Positions 22,845-36,938 are shown, counted from the first letter of the stretch. The stretch is DNA of 64,000 bases from Plotosus lineatus (GCA_024760905.1 CM045746.1:5322001-5386000), one strand, 5' to 3'. Numbers and translations are program-made. The notes: generated by a model from the letters alone, not told the origin.

Positions 22845-25800
22845 CTGCGGCACTGTCTCAGCTGTACTGTGCAAAGGCCGCGTGTACATTGACACCTAGG
22901 GGCAATTAGCCTAATGTGCATGTCTTTGAACTGTGTGTGGAAACTGACTTACCAAGAGGAAACCCATGTAAGCACAGAAATATCCTCACTGAGCCAGGGC
23001 TTTGACCTTCTTGCTGTAAGGTGGATATGCAACACTCAACTCTGTACGTCAGTATTTCAATTCAATACTTTTACCTTTTTCTGGAATGTTACCGAATTTA
23101 GTAGATTTCTTTGTCATATTAATTTCTTAGCATATGACCTAAATAATCTTCTTTTCCTTTCCGCTGTTCCCTTCAGGGGTCGCTACAGTGAATAATTTGC
23201 CTCCATCTCAACCTATCCTCTGCATCATCTTCTCTTACACCAACTGCCTTCATGTCCTCCTTCACCACATCCATAAATCTTCTCTTTGGTCTTCCTCTAG
23301 GCCTTCTGCCTGGTAGTTCCAACCTCAGCATCCTACTACCAATATATTCACTATCCCTCCTCTGTACATGCCCAAACAATCTCAATCACACCTCTCTGAC
23401 TTTGTCTCCAAAACATCTTACTTTGCTGTCTCTCTGATGTACTCATTCCTGATCCTATCCATCCTCATTACTCCCAAAGAGAACCTCAACATTTTAATCT
23501 CTGCTACCTCCATCTCTGCCTCCTGTCTTTTCCTCAGCACCACTGTTTCGAAACCATACAACATCGCTGGCTTTATCACCGTCTTGTACACTTTTCCTTT
23601 CATTCTTGCAGATACCTTCCTATCACACATCACACTGGACACTTTTCTCCAACCATTCCAATCTGCCTGCACACGCTTATTCTTTTCCACACTCTCCATT
23701 GCTCTGGACTGTTGGCCTAAGTACTGAAAATCCTCCACCTTCTTTACCTCTGCTCTCTGTAACCTCACCGGTCCTCTTGGGTGCTTCTCCTTCACACACA
23801 CGTATTCTGTCATACTGAGGTTAACCTTCATTCCTCTCCTTTCCAGGGCATACCTCCACCTCTCTAGATTCCACACTCACTAGATTCCACTGCTCACACT
23901 ACAGATCACAATATCATCTGCAAAGATCATAGTCCATGGAGATTCTTGTCTAACCTCACCTGTCAGCCTGTCCATCACCATAGCAAACAAGAAGGGGGCT
24001 CAGAGCTGACCCTTGATGCAGTCCCAGCTCAACCTTGAACTCTTCTGTCACACCGACAACACACCTCACCACTGTCTTACATCTCTCATACATGTCCTGA
24101 AGCACTCTAACATACAGTACTTCTCTGCCACTCTACTCTTCCTCATGCAATACCACAGTTCCTCTCTCGGCACCCTGCCATATGCTTTCTCCAGATCCAC
24201 AAAGGCACAATGCAGCTTGCTCTGACTTTCTATACGTCTCTATTAACATCCTCAAAGCAAACACTGCATCTGTGGTTCCCTTTCTTGGCATGAAACCAAA
24301 CTATTGTTCACAAAGGCTGACCTCTGCCCTTAAGCCCCGGTCACACAGCATTCCGCGTCTAAAATCACTTACAAAAAGTTCTGAAAATCTGGTGGACATG
24401 GTCGTAAGTGATAACTTTTGGTCAATTTTGGCTTGGCCGTGCTTTGTACGTGCTTTTCACGTGGTAAGGCCGTTGGCGGCTGTTCCACTGCTAAAACACT
24501 GCCTAAGCACGGCTAACCACATCCAGCAATGTGTAAGGCAACGTAGGCAAAACACGTGTTTGAACGTGGAAAAAAAAACTGCAAGTTACCACGGCTAATC
24601 ACGGTCTCATCACGTCTGTATCACTGCCGATCACGTCTTGAGAGCGGACATAAAATGGGCACTCCACTGCCATAGCACTGCCTAATCACTAATAACTGCA
24701 GCTCGACGTTGTCAGAAGGGTGGATTGCCACTTTTGCGTCTTATCACGTCTCCCCAAGTTTTTGTCACTGCCAGAACATGAATTATTACGTGTGTTTCAC
24801 GTGTGTATCACATCTTTACCACGTGGTTGTCCGCGGTCTAAAATTTTGAGCAGTTCAAAACTTTTTTCCACGTCCACAGCGCCGTTCAAATTTTTCCCCA
24901 CGTCCTGCCACATCTAAAAATCAAATGTAGCACGTCAAACTCAACATCAACAACACCGTCTGCTTCACGGGAAACCATTTTTGGATGGGTTTTGGCCGTG
25001 ATTAAGCCATAAAACGAAGTGTGACCGACCCCTTAGTTTAGTTTCCACTATTCTTTTCCATAACTTCATCGTATGGCTCATCAACTTTATCCCTCTGTAG
25101 TTGCCACAACTCTGCACATCTCCCTTGTTCTTAAAAATGGGCACCAGCACTTTTCACCTTTAATTCTTCTGGAATCCTCTCACTCTCTCAGACCTTGTTG
25201 AATGTTCTTATCAGAAAGTCTACTATGACCTCTCCTAGACACTTCCCTACCTCTACAGGTATGTCATCAGAACCAACTACCCTTCCACTCTTCATCCTCT
25301 TCAATTCCCTCCTCACGTCACCCTGACTAATCTTGGCTACTTCCTGGTTCTCAACAGTCACCTCTTCTAGTCTTTTTTCTCTCTCATTTTTCTCATTCAT
25401 CAGCTCTTCAAAGTACTCTTTCCATCCTCCCAGCACACTTCTGTCATCAGTCAATACATTTCCCTCTCTGTCCTTAATCACTCTAACTTGCTTGCACATC
25501 TTTCCCATTTCTATTTCTCTGCTGTGCAAACCTGTATAAATCATTTTCTCTCTCCTTACCATCCAACCTGGCATACAAGTCACCACACGTTCTCTGTTTG
25601 GCGTTTGACACCGCTACCTTCGCCTTACGCTGTGTCTCCCTGTCCTCCTGTTTACTCTCTTCGGTCCTCTCAATGTCTCACTTCTTCTTAGCTAACCTCT
25701 TCGTTTGTACACTTCCTGCACTTCCTCATGCCACCACCAAGTTTCCTTATCTACTTTCCTTCCAGGGACACAGCAAGTACCAAGTACTCCTACCTGTGTC

Positions 25801-28800
25801 CCTGATCACATTAGCTGTAGTTGTCCAGTCATCTGTAAGCACTTCCTGAACACCCAAAGCCTGTTTCAACTCCTCCATGAAGACATGACGACACTCTTCT
25901 TTTTTCAGCTTCCACCCCTTTGTTTTCTGCTCTACCTTTGCCTTCTTAACCTTTCTCACCATCATCATCATCCTGCACACCACCCCATCCTATGCTGTCT
26001 GGCAACACTCTCACCCACTTCTACTTTGCAGTCACTGACTTCCTTAAAATTACATCGCCTGCACAAGATGTAGTCTACCTGTGTGCTCCTACCTCCGCTT
26101 TCATAAGTCACCCTATGCTCCTGTCTCTTCTGGAAGAAAGTATTCACCAAAGCCATTTCGATCATTTTGGCAAAATCGATCAACATCTGTCCTTCTGTGT
26201 TCCTGTCCTGGATACCAAACCTGCCCATCACTTCCTCGCCCCCTCTGTTGCCTGCACCAGCATGTCCATTGAAGTCTGCACCAATGACCACTTTTTCACC
26301 TCTGGGGGTACTCTGCATCACTTTGTCTAACTTACTCCAGAATCTCTCCTTCTCTTCTAGCTCACATCCTGCCTGAGGGGCATAAGCACTAACATTGAAC
26401 ATCACGGCTTCAATTTTTAACTTGACTCTGTCTGACACTCTTTTCACTTCTCGAACATCCCTGACAAACTCCTCCTTCAAGATGACTCCTACTCCATTTC
26501 TCTTCCCATCCACACCATGATAAAACAGCTTAAACCCTGCTCCTAAGCTTCTAGCCTTGCTACCTTTCCACCTGGTCTCCTGAACACACAGTATGTCCAC
26601 CTTCCTTCTCTGCATCAGGTCAGCTAGTTCTTTACCTTTTCCTGTCATAGTTCCAACATTCAAAGTCCCTACTCTCAGTCCTAGACTCATGCCTTTCCTC
26701 TTCTCTCTCTGCCTACGGACACGCCTCCCATCTCTCCTTCTTCGACCAACAGTAGTCCAGTTTCCACCATCACCCTGTTGGTTTTATTTTATTTATTTAT
26801 TTATTTATTTAAGGGACAATGTACAGGAACATTAAGCTCATAGAGACAGAGATGTACTGTACCAGATTATAGCTTAATAGCTAGTTTCCATCTGTCGTCC
26901 CTAATTTAGAACGGCCAATTAACCTACAGTGCATGTCTTTGGATTGTGGGAGGAAACCGGAGCACCCGGAGGAAACCCACACAAGCACGGGGAGAACATG
27001 CAAACTCCACACAGAAACGCCCAGGCCGGGAATCGAACCCGGGCCTTCTTGCTGTGAGGCGGACGTGCTAACCACTACGCCACAGTACGCCACACGTCAG
27101 TACTGATGGCGGTAGTTGTTAACCCAGGCCTCGACCTGAAATATTGGTAACACGTGAGCCTCGCTTCCCACTCACTCTCGTCAGCCATGTGCTTCACACA
27201 CACTTCCGCCACGTCTGCGCATGTTCAGGTATCCAATTCCGTTTCCGTATAATCATGGCAGACTTCTGTGTTTATAAACATATCCTTTCAGCACTCGACA
27301 TGTTATCAATCTGGTCCTATCTTCCTTTTTTTCACATTAAAACGCAGTCCACACCACAGTTCATTGTCCTAACATGCTATCTTTTCCTTTTAAATAGTTC
27401 TTTAAGTGAAACTTTTCCAGTATTCACATAAAAAAAAAAAAGTACAATGTTGATCAGTTTACATCAATCTGCCTTCCTCCAAGGCTTTCAAATAAAATAT
27501 CAGGTTGTGTCTGATGACCTATCCACAACAGCTGTCCCAGTTTTGCTTTCATTTTCTTCTTCTGTGAGACTCTTTTCTTTCTAGTAATTTGGATTTACTA
27601 ACTTGGATAAAATCAATGTTTTCAGTGTAGTCTTTTTGATGTAGGTAGATCTCTTTTTCAAGTGTGAAGTGTGATTCCCAAATACTTGAAAGCAGAATCA
27701 TTTTCATTGCCAACTCTAAGAGTTTCTCTTATTTTCTGTATGATGGATTTTCTAAATAAGTCTGTCCCACCCCATATGAAATCGTCTACATAACATGCCA
27801 ACATTCCAATCAGATTGCCCTGGTCTCTCCAGAATAACACAGTGGGATAAAACTTTGACTTCTCTGCACCTAGTTTTTTCATCACACTTCGGACCCTATT
27901 GTACCATTGCAATGACGCATCAAGTAACCCATATCCACATTTTTGTAGTTTCCATAGTTTGCTTGGTCTTTTCATATCATTGGGTGGTCTCAGGAACACA
28001 TCTCGCTGAATCGCTTGACCCTGCAAAAAAGCAGTCTTAATATCCATCGACTGTGGTGACCATTTTCTACCAGCCATAATGGAATAGACGATCCTCAGTG
28101 ATTCATTCGAACATGTTCTGGCATCTTTCTGGATCCCTGACAATGGCTCCTCAAACCCTCTGGCTGGCCTTTCTCTTCATTCCATGTTCTGTCTCTTTCA
28201 TGGTACAAACCCACCTGATACACTTCTGTCCTTCATCATCTACCTCTATGTACACAGAATTTTCTTTCCAGCTATCCATCTCTCTCTGTTTTGCCTCATC
28301 CCATAATGAATGCTGAACAACTAACACTGTTTCTTCATTGTCAGTCAAACCTTGTGTATCTGTTTCTCTCCTTACTTCCAAGTCATTTATCTTACTTGTA
28401 TCAATTGATTGCTGAACTCCCTGATATTGGATTGGTTTTAAGAATTCCACATTAAACCAGTCTTTGTTACCGCCTGTTGCTTTTCTAGCTCTTCCAAGAA
28501 CTCTTGCCTCCATCTTTTCTTCAGTTTCAATGTTTGTGTATTCTACAATATCGCCCTTGTTTAACTTTGGAACAACTCCTTGCAGTGCATTGTTGTTCAT
28601 TGCTTGTCCGCCTGGTTTCTGGTGCTCCTCTTCAGAGTCCCCAGCGTCGGTATCTGCAGCCATTACTTCCTCTTCTTCAGTGTCTACTGTGTCTTCTTTC
28701 TGTTCATGAGCTGGCACACTTGTTTGCTGATCTGTCTCTGTTGTCATGCCACTATGTGCTCCTTGTTCACTGTTCGAATCAGGATCAGACAGTTTTCTCA

Positions 28801-30637
28801 TTCTGCTGTGATGAACACGGATTACCAGTCCACCTTGTCTGAGAAAAATCACCACCCCATCCTGGCCAATAACGGTTGCTGGCCCCTTCCAAGTGTTTTG
28901 TTCTGGGTGCTTAAAGTATACTCTCCTGTGTGTGGACACCGGTGAAATCCTTGGCCAAGGCAACTCAAGAGTGAGTTGACATCAGACCCTATTTGGGACC
29001 GGGAATATCCACCCGTCCGCAGGGATCCAAGGGTTGACAGCAAGCCGAGGAGGAGACACGGGGTGAGTTAATTTCTTTTAAAAACAGAAGTGAATGAGCT
29101 CGGTAACAAAAGGTTAAAAAGTAAAGAGACAGTTAATTCCGTGGAAAAAAAAAACAAATAAGTGAATGAGCTCGGTTTATTAGGAAAAGAAGAGAGGGAC
29201 AGACTCCGGACTCCCCTGTCTATAAACAAAACCCTGGGTATTCTCGACAATGGCAGGTAAATAAAAGCAGCACGAGGCTGTGGCGAGACAGTTAATTTCT
29301 GCGTAAAAAATAAATAAAATAAAATAAAAATATAAAAAAAAGGAAAAGGGAGGGCGGCCTCCCCTGTCTATAAACTGAACGGCCGTGGATGAATGAATGT
29401 GTGTGTGAATGGAGGACGTAATCCTCGCTTAACCTCCTCATATAAACAACTGTGGGATCAATATAACGAGTTTTTGTGGATGCAAAGGCAAGAACCCTCC
29501 GCCTGAAAAGGTAGAAGCTTGAGGGTTACCACAGAAATAATTAATCGTTGTCTCGTAGGAAAAGATAAACCAGTGTTAGGACACCCTAGGTGCAACACAC
29601 CACTGGTCCAAATTGTTTTAAAATGGGGGGTAAAAATAGTAAACCGAGAGATAAATTAGAATGTGGAGATTGGAAAGCAGTAGAAAAACAGGCACCTGAT
29701 AGAAATAAATATTTAGATTTATGAGTTAGTAAGTATGGATTCAACGGACAGTTAAATGTAAAAAGATTAATAGAATTACAGGGAGCTATTAGGCGGAACT
29801 GTAAAAATTAAGAAAAAATGAAAAAACAAAGGACGGGAAGAAATAGAGGCATGGATTAAAATGGCAAATAAAAGGCAGAAAGAAGAAAAAGCAAGTGAGA
29901 AAGAAAGAAAAAAGGAAGAGAGAAACAAAAAGAGAAAGAAAAAGCAAGTGAAAAAGAAAGAAAAAAAGGAAGAAGAGAAGAAACAAAAACAAGAGAAAAA
30001 GAAAGAAAAAGGAAGAAGAGAAACAAAAACAAGAGAAAGAAAAAGCAAGTGAAAAAGAAAGAAAAAGGAAGGAGAAGAAACAAAAACAAGAGAAAGAAAA
30101 AGCAAGTAAAAACATAAAGTCAAAGACAAAGAGAGGAAAAAGAGAAAACTAAGGAGAAAAATAAAGATATTGAAGAACACGAAGTACTGTACGATAGAAA
30201 ACAGGATGATGAGACAAGTAGTGGAAGAAGGTTCAGAATCAGATACGAGAACGCATTCCGATTACAAGTGGACGACAGGCCAACAGGGGGCCAAACATTT
30301 GCAATCCACCTGAAAAATGGTCTGCATGGTGCAGCACAAGAAAGAGTAATGCAGCTGGAGGATTATGCCGATCAGGCAATGCATGCAGATAAAGTAACCA
30401 AAAAGAAAAAAACAAAAAGAATAGAAACCTTCGAGGACTGTGATGACCCTGAAGTATATTATCAGGGGACTAGAGGCAGAGGGCGAGGCCGAGACCGAAG
30501 CCGAGACCGAGGTAGAGGCCGAGGCAGAGGAAGAGGAGAATTTAACAGACCTGGAGGGAATGAATGCTGGGCATTTGGTAAGAAAGGACATTACAGCAGA
30601 GATTGTCCAGAACAGAAACAAAACCAGAGTTCAGCAT

Positions 30638-30685
<48 letters not shown>

Positions 30686-33600
30686 TGTAAAAGTACTACC
30701 TCTTCAGGTCGAATTGAGCCTGCCACACAGACAAAGGATTCAGCCCAAAAAAGAAGAAGTTGATCTAAATTTAGAAGAAATACTGACACTGGATAGTTGC
30801 CGACCGGAAATAAGACTAATAGTGAATGGGAAAGAAGTGACATTTCTATGTGACACAGTTGGATGCAGAATCACCTGCAATGAGCCAATACCAGGACTAA
30901 GAAATGGTGAGGAGACTGTGGTGGTCAGGGTCGCAAACGGTCTGCACAGTAAAGTATACATCTCCGAGCCAGTGTGAATCAGAGATCCAGAAGGATCAAT
31001 ATGCCATATGTCAATACTATATATATATGCCTGAATGTCCAGTAAATGTATTAGGCAGAGATGGAATGCTGCAATTGGGCACAGGGCTGATTTCATCAGC
31101 CACACAAGGATATATGCTGGTAAAGAAAAGAAAAGAACTAGAGGAAAAGGGCCTGATGGTCCTACAAGGACATGGAGAACCGTTTTATTATTACACCCTT
31201 AATATTGCAAATAAACAACCCTGTGCAACAGGAGATGCCCTAATGAGAATAGGGAAGTCAGTGACAGTTCCAGGAACTGAAGCCATGAATCCAGATGATC
31301 TACACATAATGTCGTTCCAACCTTGTCCAGATCTCGACCCAGAATATGAAGGAGCATTGCAAAAGGTCACACCAACCAGAATAACACTCATCTAAATGTA
31401 TGGTGATGAAACGGGAAATGTAACAATAGCAGCAATTCTGCCTAAACAACTGGTGTCATTACGAAGACAATGGACACCCCCTTACATGTCCCTGTATAAA
31501 CACTACCATGAGCTGGAAGAAACTAGGAAACATGGTAAAAGCAGGAGAAGGTGCTGAGGACTGGAAAGAAACACAACCGAATTTGGGGTACAGGGTAAGA
31601 ATGAGACTCTGGAAAAAGACAATCCAATGAACAACCCAAGTAAATATGGGAGTCCACCTACAGAAAAGATACAGCTGACAAAATGTTCTAACACAAGAGG
31701 AAAATGCAGCACTGAGTGAGGTCCCAGAAAAATTATGGTCTAAAGGACCTGCAGATGTAGGGTTGATAAAAGGTGTGAACCCAGTTCAGATATGCCCAAA
31801 AAACTGAATATCGTCCCCGTATCAAACAGTATCCCCTTAAACCAGATGGAAAGCAGGAGTATTGGTGGAGAATGGTACAAGATTTACAAGCTGTCAATGA
31901 TGCAGTAATCCAGAGAGCCCCATGTGTGGCAGATCCACATACCCTTTTAAACAGCCTAAGACCAGATGCAACTCACTTTACTGTGGTGGATATCAGCAAC
32001 GCATTTTTCTCAGTGCCTCTTGATAAGAATAGTCAGTTCCGGCCTCACCAGATGAAGAAACCTGCAGAAAAGACACCATAGCACTCCTCAGACATCTGGC
32101 AGCTGAAGGGCACAAGGTCAGTAAAGACAAATCACAAATGTGTAAACTAACAGTCAAATACTTGGGGCATAATCTGAGTGCAGGAGGTTGAACCATTGTG
32201 GATGACAGAAAAGCAGCAGTATTGCAAGTACTAAAGCCAGTGACAAAGAAACAAATGAAGTCCTTTCTAGGACTGACAAATTACTGCAGAGCATGGATAC
32301 TGAATTATGCAGAAATAACACATCCACTGTATCAACTCATGTATGAACAGGAAATCAGCATGTCAACAACACTGCAATGGACACCTGAAGCAGAAGGGGC
32401 ATTTTGCAGAATACAACAAATGATGGTTTCAGCGACAGTTCTATCCCTACCAAACTACAGCAAAATATTCTATCAAATGGTGGACTGCAAAGGTCAATTT
32501 ATGACATCTCTAGTGGCTCAAAAATGTGGTGACAAGCTTATCAACAATGTCAGATGACAGTGAAGTCACCAGAGATGTTTTACAGGATATGCAGGAACAA
32601 AGCCCAGAAAGTGAAAAAGCATCCTGGATAAACAAAGGAGCACAGATTAAAAACAGACTCTATACCTGTCCCAATAACAAACCAATCTTACCAAAGAACC
32701 TATTTAAATGGGCAGCATTATTGAGCCATGGAAAAACCCATGTCTCAACAGGAAGGATGATGAGACAGGTTGACCGGAGATATACTGCCTATGGCTTTAA
32801 TCTATGAGCAAAAAAATTTTTTTGTAGAGCATGTCTAATCTGCACAAAACACAATGCCTAATCAGAAGCATTAAAAAAAAAAAAAAAAGTACTGGCATTC
32901 AAGCCAAGTGGGACGGCACATATCAATACTCCTGACCACCCCAACTGTGATCAAAATAGCTGAAAGAGGAATGTGGATTCATCTAACACACTGTAAAAGC
33001 GTCATCAAAGCGGAAGGGCCAAACGAGGCTGAGGCTGAGCCTGGTAATAGTGTGGACTCAGATCAATAGGACTGGGTAGACACGAAAGCCAGTGAAGAAA
33101 TCAACAAGCCTCTAGTCTCTCTGAGTGGTCACTGATGCTGAGGTGACCAAGAAGAACAGTGTAGAAGAAAAACCTACGGGAAAGAGATAAAATGGATTTG
33201 AGAATCATAATCTGCTGTATGACTGGAAAAGCTATTCAGATACAGCCACAAGCCAATGGAGAGAACTGTTGCAATTTATGCTTAAGACAACCTCGACCTT
33301 TCTCATCAAAGTTGATAATACCAAGAAAAATATAACTGCCTGTACAATACGAATAATTCCAGCAGAAATAACTCCGCATTGCCTAATAGACTTAATGAAT
33401 AATACAGTTCCGACTAATAGCTGCATGACATGGTATAGTGGATATCCTTTCACAGGACCAGAAAAATAAATAAATAAATAAAATAAATAAATACAAACAC
33501 ATATTTTCTAAAGTAGTAGCTAGAGGGAATTTTTCATGCATCAACATGACTGGCACAGGTCAGATACTAGAAAATTAAAACGCCACTGAATGGTGCATTA

Positions 33601-35232
33601 GCATGAATACAACGAATATTGGTTCTAACCCTTTATCATGAAGTGACATATGGTGGTGGTGTGGAGACAGTAGGCTGTTTGATAGGTTGCCGTAATAAAA
33701 CTGGTGTATGTGCTATCGTTACCTTGTTACTTCCACTATCAATATACTGTACCCTGCAACAGCAGAACACTTAATAAAAGAAGTAAATAAGTTTATTACC
33801 AGGTGACTGAAAAAAAATCATAAAATAGGTACCACATGGCAGGGTTCACATGACCCCACTTATATAGATGCTATAGGAGTTCCACGAGGGGTTCCTGATG
33901 AATATAAACTGGTAGATCAAGTAGCAGCTGGGTTCAAATCTACTGGTGTACTATTAATTAATAAAAGTGCGGATAGAATAAATTACATCCACTATAATGT
34001 TCAAAGACTAGACAATTGGACACAGACAGGTTTTAAAGCAGTATACAGTCAATTAGCAGCAACGTCACTGATGACTTTCCAAAATCCATTGCACTAGACA
34101 TGTTATTAGCAGAAAAATGAGGTGTATGCGCAATGTTCAGGGAACAATGTTGTACTTTTATTCCAAACAACACTGCATCAGATGGAAGTTTAACACTAGC
34201 AATAGAAGGCCTAAAATCTCTTAATAAAAAGATGAAACATTCTGGGGTAGATACATCCATGTGGGGACTCATGGTTCAGTGTGTTAGGAAAATATAGTAC
34301 CCTTGTATCATCTGTATTAAAATATGTGTAGTTTTTGCAGATTTTTTACACTCTGTGGTTGTTGTTGTATTCCATGTTTATGTTCTATGTTGAATCGACT
34401 CATTGTCACTGCCCTGGGTTTTAAGATCCTGAATGCTACTAAGAAAGATGAAATGTCTGAGTGTAAACAGTTCTGAATGAAATGAATGAATTTACTAATC
34501 TAAAATCTGCTTGAAGTGTTAGTAAATGATATATTTTGTTTGAGCTGTGATAAACAGGAGGGAAATGCTCTGCTACCATGAAATATTGGTAACACTTACG
34601 TATGCCTCGCTTCCTGCTCACGCTCGTCAGCCATGTGCTTCACACACACTTCCACACGTCTGCGCATGCTCAGGTATCCAATTCCGTTTCCGGATAATCA
34701 TGGCAGACTTCCGTGTTTATAAACATATCCTTTCAGCACACGTTATCACGACCGATCCGGTTTGGAAGTCACATTGATGATCCGCATAGTAGATGTGGCA
34801 CAGATTTTACATCGGATTCCCTTCCTGACACAACCCGATGCATTTTTCCGGGCTTGGGACACTGGTTTGTGCCCCCTCTCACGGCTGCATTATATTCACT
34901 AAATAATACATTACAAAATGCAATTTGCTTTATTATCTACAAATATCATGTTTTTTTACCCTCACAGATCACCATTCACATGTCAGATTGCTTGCCAAGT
35001 CATTTAATCTATTAATATTTTAACCTCCTTTATCCCCCTTCCACAGGCTGACTAGCAGGACTGTGGATGCATGCTATTGGTCAGCCTGCTAAATTAGCTG
35101 GATTTTTGTTAACATCAGCTCTGGGGTTGCTGATGTTCTTGTTTGTGTGTTTTGTGTGGTCAATCTAATGAACAATACTGCAAGATTCAAATGGCTGATA
35201 ACCAAATTCCCTGGTACCTGGTGGGCAACGCG

Positions 35233-35293
<61 letters not shown>

Positions 35294-35509
35294 AAAAGCA
35301 ATTTGGAACTGTCAGATTACCTAATGCCTTTGAACTGTTGGAGGAGTACCAAAAGGAAATATCGGTACATGCAAGCCACCATATACGAGTAGACACTCAC
35401 ACACCGTGAAAACTGTGACTCTAGAAATCAGCAATTACTTTTGATGTTTGGTGCCATATCAAGGAGAAGAGGTGATGAAATTCCTATCAATCAATCAGAC
35501 TCACTCACT

Positions 35510-35543
<34 letters not shown>

Positions 35544-35903
35544 CTCTCTCTCAGTTACAAAGGAATACCAAACAGAAATCATAGTGATTCCAGTGCTGCT
35601 GCTGGTACCTTTCATCTGTACACTGACATGTTTGTGTTCTCTGAAGCTGTGTCGTAACAAGGACGTCAAGCCACATCATCCCCCAAGATTGCATAGACAG
35701 CACTATACTCACAGGAGGCCGCACCTGCAGGGCATCGATGGTATGATAATAAATATCTGATAGATTCTCTATGCTTTTGTGTATACAGTTAGGTTTTTAT
35801 AGTTTAAAGGTTATGCCTACTAACTGTAATATGGTCAGAAGATAATTTTAATCACATGACATTTTGAGCTGGTGTGTTGAAGCAGTTTCAGGTATCTGTG
35901 ATC

Positions 35904-35999
<96 letters not shown>

Positions 36000-36938
36000 T
36001 TTTGTTTGCGACAGGATTGTGCGGGTTGAATTTCACATATCCAACCATGTAGACTGCCTTGTTAAGAATAAAAGAGGCTGGGAAAGAGCTGCTCCATGCC
36101 CTGGCCTGGATGTTCCACTGGGCGGTGTCGATCAGCTCCGAGCAGGGGAATCAACAGTGGCATATTGACAGTCTGCTCCAGTGTCAGCAGTATAATGGCT
36201 ATCGTGTTGCTAATGCAATGTAATATTTATGAGTAGCTATTTTATCCGGCTTCATCTAGCCCTTGGAATATATATATATATATACACTAGTATATATACA
36301 CAGTATACCCTCGTTATTTGCGGGGGGTTCGGTTCTGGGCCCTCCTGCGATTGAAGATAATCCGCGAGTTCTGTACCCAGAAGTAAACCCCATGTATCAT
36401 ATGACATTTGCAAATGATCAACCGGATGTAAAATACTATGTATCTATTGCGTATCTATATGCCAAAATCATCAGTATTAAAACAATAAAAGACCTGAAAT
36501 ATTTCAGTTGGTGTGCAACGAATCTAAAATATATGAAAGTTTAATTTTTATCAGTACATTACAGAAAATAATGAACTTTATCACAATATGCTAATTTTTG
36601 GAGAAGGACTAGTATATATACACAGTATACCCTTGTTATTTGTGGGGGTTCGGTTCTGGGCCCTCCTGCGATTTGAAGATAATCCACGAGTTCTGTACCC
36701 AGAAGTAAACCCCATGTATCATATGACATGTGCGAATGATCAACCGGACGTAAAATACTATGTATCTAGTGCGCTAAAATATGCTTTTTAAACACATTCT
36801 ATAGACAGTCTTACTCATTAAAACAGTATTAATGCAGTAAAATGTAGTAATCATGAAGAAAAACTTTTTAATTTTGTACTGTGATATTTATTAATAAAAT
36901 ATGTAAACATTATACAGCATATAGTGTGTGTGTGTGTA

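Larger units (their letters stand above)
28941..34330 (+). mobile_element. endogenous retrovirus remnant (gamma/epsilon-like), no LTRs seen
   Basis: Opposite in strand to the copia element around it. In order it has a leader-like region (28970-29620, with a CACGGGGTGAGT splice-donor-like site near 29055), gag, zinc knuckle, retropepsin, RT, integrase N-terminus and env with a transmembrane-subunit motif. All frames are broken by stops, frameshifts and deletions. No LTR pair was found: the 5' side runs straight into copia pol and the env end is truncated. It is an old, inactive fossil. Boundaries are approximate. Confidence 0.8.
27137..34748 (-). mobile_element. copia (Ty1-type) LTR retrotransposon in LINE copy 3
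   Basis: LTRs 27137-27308 and 34579-34748 (172 and 170 bp) start TGAAATATTGG and end GTTATCA. CGACC is duplicated at 27132-27136 and 34749-34753, exactly where the LINE reads CGACCGATCCGG. The 12 bases inside the right LTR (34567-34578, GCTCTGCTACCA) match the 3' end of initiator tRNA-Met in 11 of 12 positions, the usual copia primer, giving minus orientation. Only part of pol survives, and an endogenous retrovirus remnant occupies most of the interior. Confidence 0.9.
23148..34892 (-). mobile_element. RTE LINE copy 3, full length, hosting three nested insertions
   Basis: The reversed 3' tail starts at 23148 (CTTCTTTTCC...) and the reversed 5' end stops at 34892 (GGCTGCATTA). Flanking 15-mers 23133-23147 and 34893-34907 match at 12 of 15 positions, so both ends belong to one insertion. 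Removing the MITE (24333-25032), the SINE (26784-27101) and the copia element with its duplicated site (27137-34753) leaves about 3.1 kb, the length of full copy 6. The RT and endonuclease frames are broken at several points. Confidence 0.88.

Noticed and set aside
27061..27090. tRNA gene on the minus strand
   Set aside because: A and B boxes are present, but the region continues into the conserved SINE A body; no cloverleaf acceptor stem pairs.
29776..30180. Phe/Leu-rich membrane protein on the minus strand
   Set aside because: Antisense shadow of the Lys/Glu-rich ERV gag segment.
30475..30540. RGG-box RNA-binding host protein
   Set aside because: The Arg/Gly run sits between gag sequence and a retroviral zinc knuckle, so it belongs to the ERV nucleocapsid.
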